Shown here: one piece after another, positions 29,621 to 35,376 of the stretch
Position numbering within the stretch: position 1 is the first letter of the stretch
Layout of the letters: the number at the start of each line of letters is the position of its first letter
NCBI GenBank assembly: GCA_947650285.1
Contig: CANTFL010001110.1
Location: 1 to 35,376, forward strand
Reading direction: 5' to 3'
Source: Hyaloperonospora brassicae
Lineage: Eukaryota > Oomycota > Peronosporomycetes > Peronosporales > Peronosporaceae
DNA length: 35,376 nt
Notes under the pieces: model-generated
Databases searched by the model: none
Told to the model about the DNA's origin: nothing
What the model saw: the letters and a program-made list of their open reading frames with translations, nothing else
Position numbers and translations under genes: made by a program

Positions 29621-30498
29621 GTTGCGAGACAGACGCAGCAGGTGGAACTTGGTCATTGGAGTAATTGCAAGGCAATCAAAGACACGCGTTCACTGCTTTG
29701 TCAGACTTACGCACTAGCTGCACTTGCAGTGAACGACCTTTCAACGAAATGGAGTCGCAAAAAAAACATGTTTAGCCCCCAAAAAATTAGCGAGCCCTTG
29801 CAAAGTGTGTTCAGGTCGTTCTCAATGATACAAGGTGTAGTTGTGTCCGTGCAACTTGGCCCTGTCTCAATCAATAACGCCTCTTGTAGTAACCGCTATC
29901 CTGTCATCTCCACAATGGTTTTTGCTTGAAGGTTGCGTTCGCTAGAGCCATCTCAAAGCAAAGCAATAAGCGCTGCCATGGAGGATCGACGGCAAGTGCA
30001 GGAGACCTTTGCCTCTGGCGCTGGGTACTCTCGGAAAATAGGAGTCAAAAAGGCCTTCTTTGACGACACCTTGTGCCGAACCTTAACGTAACGCGACTTC
30101 TCTGGGCTGATGCTGCAGCGTCGCGAGTTGACCCAACAGTGGTATCTGTGAAGTACCCGTATTGATCCAAATCATGTGCTACGCGCGTATCGCCATGGGT
30201 TTTCGGTGCTTTCCGTTAAATTTGGGATGGGTCTTACGACCAAATGTACTGGCGTGAAAACTAAACAAAGCTTGGAAAGCAAATGCCAGTAAAACGCTAC
30301 CGGATAGACGTGCGACGGCAACCCTTATAATGGACAAGATGCAGCAGAGCCACATGTATCATTAGCATAAGAAGTCAAGTGTTGGGGGAGCTGCGTTGCT
30401 TCCGTGTTCTATTGAACTGGCTGAACACGTCGCGGAATGCTTGCTGTAACGCAGGACTTAAACTTGCTCTGTTAGGGTCTTGCATCATCCGAAACGTT
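29621..30498. other. Intergenic stretch between mL59 and the gypsy element
   Basis: I find no gene in these 880 bases. One plus-strand open frame (29642-29929) has no recognisable content. A short reading near 29980-30090 (around an ATG at 29978) also breaks off in stops. The last four bases before the element (CGTT) are one copy of its target-site duplication. Confidence 0.5.
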
Positions 30499-30722
30499 TG
30501 ACACAACTGCACCTCACTGAGGCTCTGATGTCCAATGTGCAGTTGGGATCGATGGCAGTTGACAGGATGGATGGATTAAGATATTATGACGCACTGTCAG
30601 TTAGGCACGGTAGAGCCGTTCTGCTCGATAAAGCATTCGCACTTTTACCCCGTACTCCACTAGTCCCTCTCAAGCAAGGCGAAGCGGGACCGATCACCCC
30701 TCTGCAAGCCACGCGTGCGTCA
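30499..30722 (+). repeat. 5' LTR of the gypsy element
   Basis: It starts TGACACAACTG and ends GCGTCA, keeping TG...CA ends. Near its start, CAACTGCAC and GTGCAGTTG form a 9-bp inverted repeat, also found in the 3' LTR. Confidence 0.92.
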
Positions 30723-30777
30723 TTTTGATATATCAAATATGATCTACATCGGATAAGGGACACGAGCGTTCTTTAGC

Positions 30778-31620
30778 ATGGGCCACCAAAACGAAGACGG
30801 ATATGCCACCTACATAATGGTGATAGCACCAGCAACTGCCGACCTCCCAGCGGAGACGGCAATTATCAAGATAAAGAAATTCTCTAACGGGTCCCCACGA
30901 GAATGGCTCCGCTGCAGCAACCAGTTTCGCAGTCTCACCCGGAAAAAATCAGTGGACAGACGAACTGAAAGCACGTAACATTGTCGCGCTCATTGACGGC
31001 GATCTTGCAACTGAGTTGAAGTGCTCGCACAAGAGGCAGTTAGCTTAAGCAAGACTTTCGACCAGTTTTACACGGAAGCGGGGATATTGAATATCCCATA
31101 CGACTACAGCGAAGATCTGGAAAATGAGCTGTGGACGATGGTGAAGCACAGAGACGAGACGGTGCCCAAGTTCTCGCAGCGACTCCACGAAAATATCTGG
31201 TTGTTGGCTGAGGTGCCGCAGGATGCCGAAGAGATTTTATAGGTCCAGCAATGCCGTTGCTTTAAGTGCGGAATGCTACGAACATGGCAAGATAAATTGA
31301 CTGCAGCAGGCGTTGTGTATGACCAGCTCACTGAATTGGTGTTTTACTTCACGTAGATCGAAAAAGCTGAGCGACAGCTCGCCTCCCGCGATAGAAACGC
31401 AGACAAATGACGGGAACAGCAATGCGCAAAAACGAAACCAGCACAAGACTCAAATTTACCAAAAAGGATTCAAGAACCGGCGAGAAGGGAACAAGGAAAA
31501 GACGAATGGTCCTAAAGACAATCGCGAGCGAGACAATTGGTGTTCACTTCGTAAGACTGCGTCGCACAATACCAGAGACTGCTACACCTTAAAGAAAAGG
31601 GAGGCTGAAGAGAGCAAGAG
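30778..31620 (+). pseudogene. gypsy gag remnant
   Basis: The first open piece starts MGHQNEDGYATYIM and has SPREWLRCSNQF, like the capsid region of gypsy gag (F.G...W....Q). Further pieces read DYSEDLENELWTMVKHRDET and KFSQRLHENIWLLAE. At 31541-31582 a zinc-knuckle remnant WCSLRKTASHNTRDC has an arginine where the second ligand (Cys or His) should be. Stops and frame changes fall between all pieces, so no intact protein is possible. Confidence 0.7.
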
Positions 31621-31739
31621 CGCTGATGTTCAACTTCGAGCAAATTGCAAGGAAAAACGAAAGTACCCACGTGTGTCACAAAAAGCTGATTCGACCTCCG
31701 AATCCGGGTCCGATCTGGATGCAACCGAAGAAGATCACA

Positions 31740-32023
31740 AACTAACATTCGTCGGCTTGGTTGAAAAGAACAAGCTGCCTACAAGTGCACTGTTGCGCAT
31801 AAGTGTCAAGCTACAGCGAAGACAAGAACCGATAGAAGGCCTGCTTGACAGTGTAGCCTCAAAGAGCATCATCAATGGGGTGACGCCCGCAACTGTTGTG
31901 AAGATGGGAAGAAACTACGTTTCAGTCTTTGCAACTGTATTCGAAACGACGCGCGGCTTAATTACAAGCAACGGAACGGTGGTAACGAAATTCTTTTCCC
32001 CCAGCTCAAACCTGACAACATAA
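31740..32023 (+). pseudogene. gypsy aspartic protease remnant with damaged active site
   Basis: The segment LLDSVASKSIINGV corresponds to the LLDSGAS active site of retropepsins; the glycine is valine (GTA at 31853-31855), which should abolish activity. The open frame 31313-32023 joins the zinc-knuckle part to the protease, as in gypsy gag-pol. It then ends before the RT. Confidence 0.7.
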
Positions 32024-32329
32024 CAACACATAATTTGAAGTGATGAATGATAGCAGCGACAGCATGGTGATCGGCAGAGGCATCATGAACGCGCTAGGAT
32101 TGATTTTTAACTTCAAAGACAAGGTGGTGCAGTGGGAAGAATGTGTGCTCCGACTAAACACGGGGCAGGAATAAGGACAGACTAGGCTTGGTCGGACAAG
32201 AAGAAGTCGAATTTTCTGATGAGTCGAAGGAAGCCAACTAAATGGCTGTTTCACCCGAAGCACTCCTGCCAGACTATCTCCAATCCGACATAAAGCTGAA
32301 ATACTTGGCACTATTGGTAAACTACAAAG

Positions 32330-32930
32330 AGCTTTAGAACGGGCACCTTGGGCGGATGCGCTTTAGTGTCCACGAGCTGCCCATCAAACAGGACTTCAAA
32401 CCAGTCCATGCAAAATACTACCCGATACCACGCAGCCAAGAAAGCAAAGCAAAACAGACGATTGAATAACTCATTTGTGCGAACGTGCTCGAGAAAATTT
32501 ACGACGCAGAAATGGCATTACCTGCGTTTTTTGTTACCAAGCCTGATGGATCGCTGTGACTACTGAATGATTATCGGGGTCTATACAAGTATCTACAAAG
32601 GATCCCGTAATACGTACCATGCATCAGAGAGATCCTTTTGCGTTCGCCAAACTCACGGTGCTTATCAACCTTTGACGCAAACCACGTATAATATGGCCGG
32701 CGACTTGCTCGCAAAAGTCGCCCTTTCACAGCGTTTTGCTTCCCTTTGGGAAATTTCAGTACAAGCGGTTACCAATGGGTATATCAACGGCCCCAGACGA
32801 ATACCAAGCCTGCATGGAGCGCATCTTCGGAGACCTTGCGTTTGTTATAGCATACCTGGATGATGATGTGCTTGTGTTTTCTTCCACGACAGAAGATCAT
32901 CTTGATCACTTTGCGCATCGTATTTAAGCA
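32330..32930 (+). pseudogene. gypsy reverse transcriptase remnant
   Basis: Pieces in different frames follow the RT order: ELPIKQDFKPVHAKYYPIPR, then LPAFFVTKPDGSL with a stop, then FPLGKFQYKRLPMGISTAPD and FGDLAFVIAYLDDDVLVFS. YLDD is the catalytic motif; it seems to have an extra Asp (three GAT codons at 32859-32867) against the usual YLDD-VLVFS. At least three stops fall in the domain. Confidence 0.82.
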
Positions 32931-32966
32931 CTTACAGGCTTATGGTGTTACGCTGAATGGAAAGAA

Positions 32967-33480
32967 ATGTCATATCTTGTGCACAGAGTCGATTACCTGG
33001 GAATTAAAAAAATTAAGCTGTCCGCTGATGGTATGAAACAGCAAGACAAGAAGATCCAGGCTATTCAGAAAATTGCACTGCCGCGTAACCGGAAGGAGCT
33101 TGGCCGTTTCTTAAGCATGATCAATTACTACCGCGACATGATACCGAACGAGACAACAATATGCAATCCTCTATACCGGTTTACAAGCGCCAAAGTGCCC
33201 TTCACATGGCTTCCAAGTGATACGAAGTTCTTTCACGAGATCAAGCGTGCATTTGATGAAGCTGTACTGTATCGTTTCCAGATTTCAAGAAGCCTTTCGA
33301 TGTCTACACCGATGCTAGTGGGAACCAACTTGGTAAGCTCATTATGCAAACGAATAATATTATGGCGCGTTATTCTCGCAGTCTCACTAAGCATGAGACG
33401 GATTATCTCACCATAAAATTAGATCTCCTATCGATCGTCGAACTCCTACGAAATTACCAAACGATGCTCCTCGGCTTTCT
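32967..33480 (+). pseudogene. gypsy RT connection and RNase H remnant
   Basis: VDYLGIKKIKLSADGMKQQDKK is split by nothing and leads to LGRFLSMINYYRDMIPNET, the typical gypsy thumb/connection. Around 33297-33320, after a frame change, comes FDVYTDASGNQLG, the RNase H core with its first catalytic Asp. The remaining part breaks up by 33480. The stretch 33480-33745 holds only fragments of this domain. Confidence 0.72.
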
Positions 33481-33745
33481 AGTAGTGGTTCATACTGCCA
33501 CAAGAGCTTGATTTATCCGACTGAAACAAGCCTGCGGGTCAAGCTCTGGAAACTACTGCTGTCCGAATATCGCCTGATCAAAACGTATAGAAAAGGAGAA
33601 AAACATTGGGGCCGATGTTTTCTCTCGCATGAGATTTCCGACCAGTATAGTCTCCACGCAAATTGATGAAAGCTATACTTTGAGTACACCGCCCGAGTAT
33701 GTTATGCATGGTCCAGTCATTCGCCGGTATTAAGAAGAAGATCCA

Positions 33746-34815
33746 ATGGTTCAAGCTATCAAAGAGTCGTGTCTATCAGGGAACAAAAATCCCGAATACC
33801 AACTAACGACACTTTTAGGGTGCACGATGGTTGCGTATAAATGCCTTGTAATCGTCCCTGAAGGCCTTTGTGACGACATGATCGGCTGGTACCACATGAA
33901 TCTCGGTCACTCAGCGAGTCATCGGCAGTACAAAACAGTGCAAAGCACGTTGTACTGGCCACACATGGAAAATTCTATCATAGACTTCGTACAGCAATGT
34001 ATCACATGCAAGCGAGCCAAGCTACACGGAGGCAAACAATATTACGGGATATTACCACCCCGCACCATCAAGACCGTGAATTCGTTCGATGTTGTCCATG
34101 TTGATTTCATTGGACCGTACGAACGTGGGTACTACGGCATAACTATGTTCTGTCAATCAACTCGATGGCTAGAAGTTGATGTACAACCGACCAAGGAATC
34201 GCTTATAGCAGCGGAAAGTTTTGACCGCGAGGGGATTTGTAGGTACCCATGATTAAAATAAGTCGTGCATGACCGCGAATTAGAATTTGCAAGAGAATAG
34301 TTTCAAGAACTACTGCGCAGTCACAAACTGAAATCCAAGCCGATCACATCACAGAACCCGCAAGCTAATGAGATATTTAATCGCGTACATTTGGAGCTCG
34401 TAAACGTCATCCGCTGTCACCCAAATGCAGATTTGACAAAGGTTCTTCATTACACCGCTTTTGCCGTCCGTGCAGCTACCATAGTGTCCTCGATGCATTT
34501 CCAGGACAACTTATTTTTAGGCAAGACATGATATCACGCCAGCTACATCGATTAAATTAGAGCTACCTTTTTAGATACGTCGATTCAAAGATATTCTGCC
34601 TGACAAAACCCGTGAAAATCGCCGACGTCTTAAGAACTGATACCATCCAGGCGACCACGTGATGGCTCGGCGACCTATATCATTTCATGCGGAGACGAAG
34701 GAGGTTTCAGATGGACCCTACCCTATACGGACGGTTCATGACAATGACACTGTCACCGTCGACAAAGGCGGAACGCTACAGAAACTTTCCGTTCGTCGTA
34801 TTTTCCCGTGATAAC
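33746..34815 (+). pseudogene. gypsy integrase remnant
   Basis: The open frame 33746-34252 has the zinc-binding HHCC module (GHSASH ... CITCKRAK) and VDFIGPY with the first catalytic Asp of the DDE core. After stops, HDRELEFA and SQNPQANEIFNRV give the second Asp and the Glu. A late piece, DGPYPIRTV near 34710, is the C-terminal GPY/F-type module, and the coding trace ends at RRIFP near 34805, just before the polypurine tract. Confidence 0.82.
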
Positions 34816-34829
34816 CAATTCTACGTCAT

Positions 34830-34839
34830 GGGGGGAGTA
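34830..34839 (+). other. Polypurine tract
   Basis: GGGGGGAGTA sits directly before the 3' LTR and is where plus-strand DNA synthesis would be primed. It is purine except for one T. Confidence 0.7.
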
Positions 34840-35063
34840 TGGCACAACTGCACCCCACTGAGGCTCTGATGTCTGATGTGCAGTTGGGATCGATGGCAGT
34901 TGACAGGATGGATGGATTAAGATATTATGACGCGCTGTCAGTTAGGCACGGTAGAGCCATTCTGCTCGATAAAGCATTCGCACGTTTACCCCGTACTGCA
35001 TTAGTCCTTCTCAAGCAAGGCAAAGCGGAACCGATCGCCTCTCTGCAAGCCACGGGTGTATCA
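34840..35063 (+). repeat. 3' LTR of the gypsy element
   Basis: It starts TGGCACAACTG and ends GTATCA. It is the same length as the 5' LTR (224 bp) without gaps. The host flank begins with CGTT. Confidence 0.92.
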
Positions 35064-35067
35064 CGTT

Positions 35068-35376
35068 CTGTGGTAGTCCTATGAACGTAGACACAAACAG
35101 AACGAAACAGTACTTGCAATGCAGCGGTACGTTGCTCTCCGATAGGAAGTAAACATTAGCTGTACATTTCAGGATTTGTGACACTGGGGCAATTTTTCTT
35201 CGCCTGCTGAGCTCAAGCGGCTAGCGCCACCATCAAATAGCATTTTTGTTGTCGTTGCCAGCACTGTCTGGCTCTTGCTTGCAGAACATTGGAGGATACG
35301 AGGTCGAAGAGCGCTTCATTTTCGATAATTTTTGTGTAAAGCAAACACGCTGAGCACATCCCATGCACTCAAAAGA
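35068..35376. other. Right flank, nothing recognised
   Basis: The last 309 bases carry no open frame or repeat that I recognise. They are the host or older repeat DNA into which the gypsy element inserted. Confidence 0.5.

Larger units (their letters stand above)
30499..35063 (+). mobile_element. Decayed Ty3/gypsy LTR retrotransposon with both LTRs
   Basis: Two 224-bp LTRs bound a 4.1-kb internal region with gag, protease, RT, RNase H and integrase in Ty3/gypsy order. The sequence CGTT flanks both ends (30495-30498 and 35064-35067), a 4-bp target-site duplication as usual for the group. By eye the LTRs differ at 17 of 224 positions (14 transitions, 3 transversions), so the insertion is old. 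Every coding domain has stops or frame changes. The polypurine tract lies at 34830-34839; no canonical tRNA primer site follows the 5' LTR. The strand is fixed by the reading direction of all domains. Confidence 0.93.

Noticed and set aside
30480..30728. Open frame of 82 codons covering the 5' LTR, with a matching one in the 3' LTR (34839-35084)
   Set aside because: Shared only because the LTRs are copies; the differences change residues freely and no domain is visible, so coding is not supported.

Overview
The window looks like nuclear DNA of an oomycete, probably of the Phytophthora/downy-mildew type. The reasons are compact eukaryotic genes with very short introns (69-157 nt), intergenic gaps of 100-400 bp, GC-rich third codon positions, stramenopile-like SPX-EXS and SSXT proteins, a match to the oomycete Inr-type core promoter before the PNP gene, and decayed LINE and Ty3/gypsy elements on both sides of a gene island. 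Species cannot be read from the sequence.

Layout. (1) 1-~6950, minus strand: a decayed non-LTR retrotransposon in pieces, in order ORF1 leader, gag-like ORF1 with a damaged zinc knuckle, an OTU-type cysteine protease region, an unrecognised linker, an AP-type endonuclease and a reverse transcriptase that runs off the left edge. (2) ~7.0-9.75 kb: unexplained repeat-like DNA holding a GATC-dense tract, a 60-bp inverted repeat pair whose arms are each two perfect hairpins, and a string of seven short perfect hairpins. (3) 10.6-29.6 kb: a housekeeping island with twelve recognisable genes: TCTP (+), SPX-EXS/XPR1 (-), CHMP1 (-), purine nucleoside phosphorylase (+), exosome Csl4 (-), RNase P/MRP POP5 (+), mitoribosomal mL53 (-), SAP18 (+), SRP14 (+), ATAD5/Elg1 (-), SS18/SSXT (-) and a probable mitoribosomal mL59 (+). 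Seven of these are spliced, and I rebuilt the exons so that phase closes exactly. (4) 30499-35063: one decayed Ty3/gypsy element, plus strand, with two 224-bp LTRs and a 4-bp CGTT target duplication.

How the genes fit together. The island is mainly basic cell machinery: RNA decay and processing (Csl4, POP5), mRNP/chromatin (SAP18, SS18), protein targeting (SRP14), mitochondrial translation (mL53, mL59), replication-clamp unloading (ATAD5), ESCRT-III (CHMP1), phosphate homeostasis (SPX-EXS) and purine salvage (PNP). Three head-to-head pairs share short promoters: Csl4/POP5 (141 bp), mL53/SAP18 (372 bp) and SS18/mL59 (191 bp). The last promoter contains four tandem 25-bp units, each with an inverted CCAAT box. 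Tail-to-tail pairs are TCTP/XPR1, POP5/mL53 and SRP14/ATAD5.

I see no CRISPR array, tRNA, rRNA or obvious secreted effector gene. The least explained DNA is the hairpin-dense stretch at 8.0-9.75 kb. The OTU-bearing LINE and the 25-bp promoter array are the other points most worth following up.
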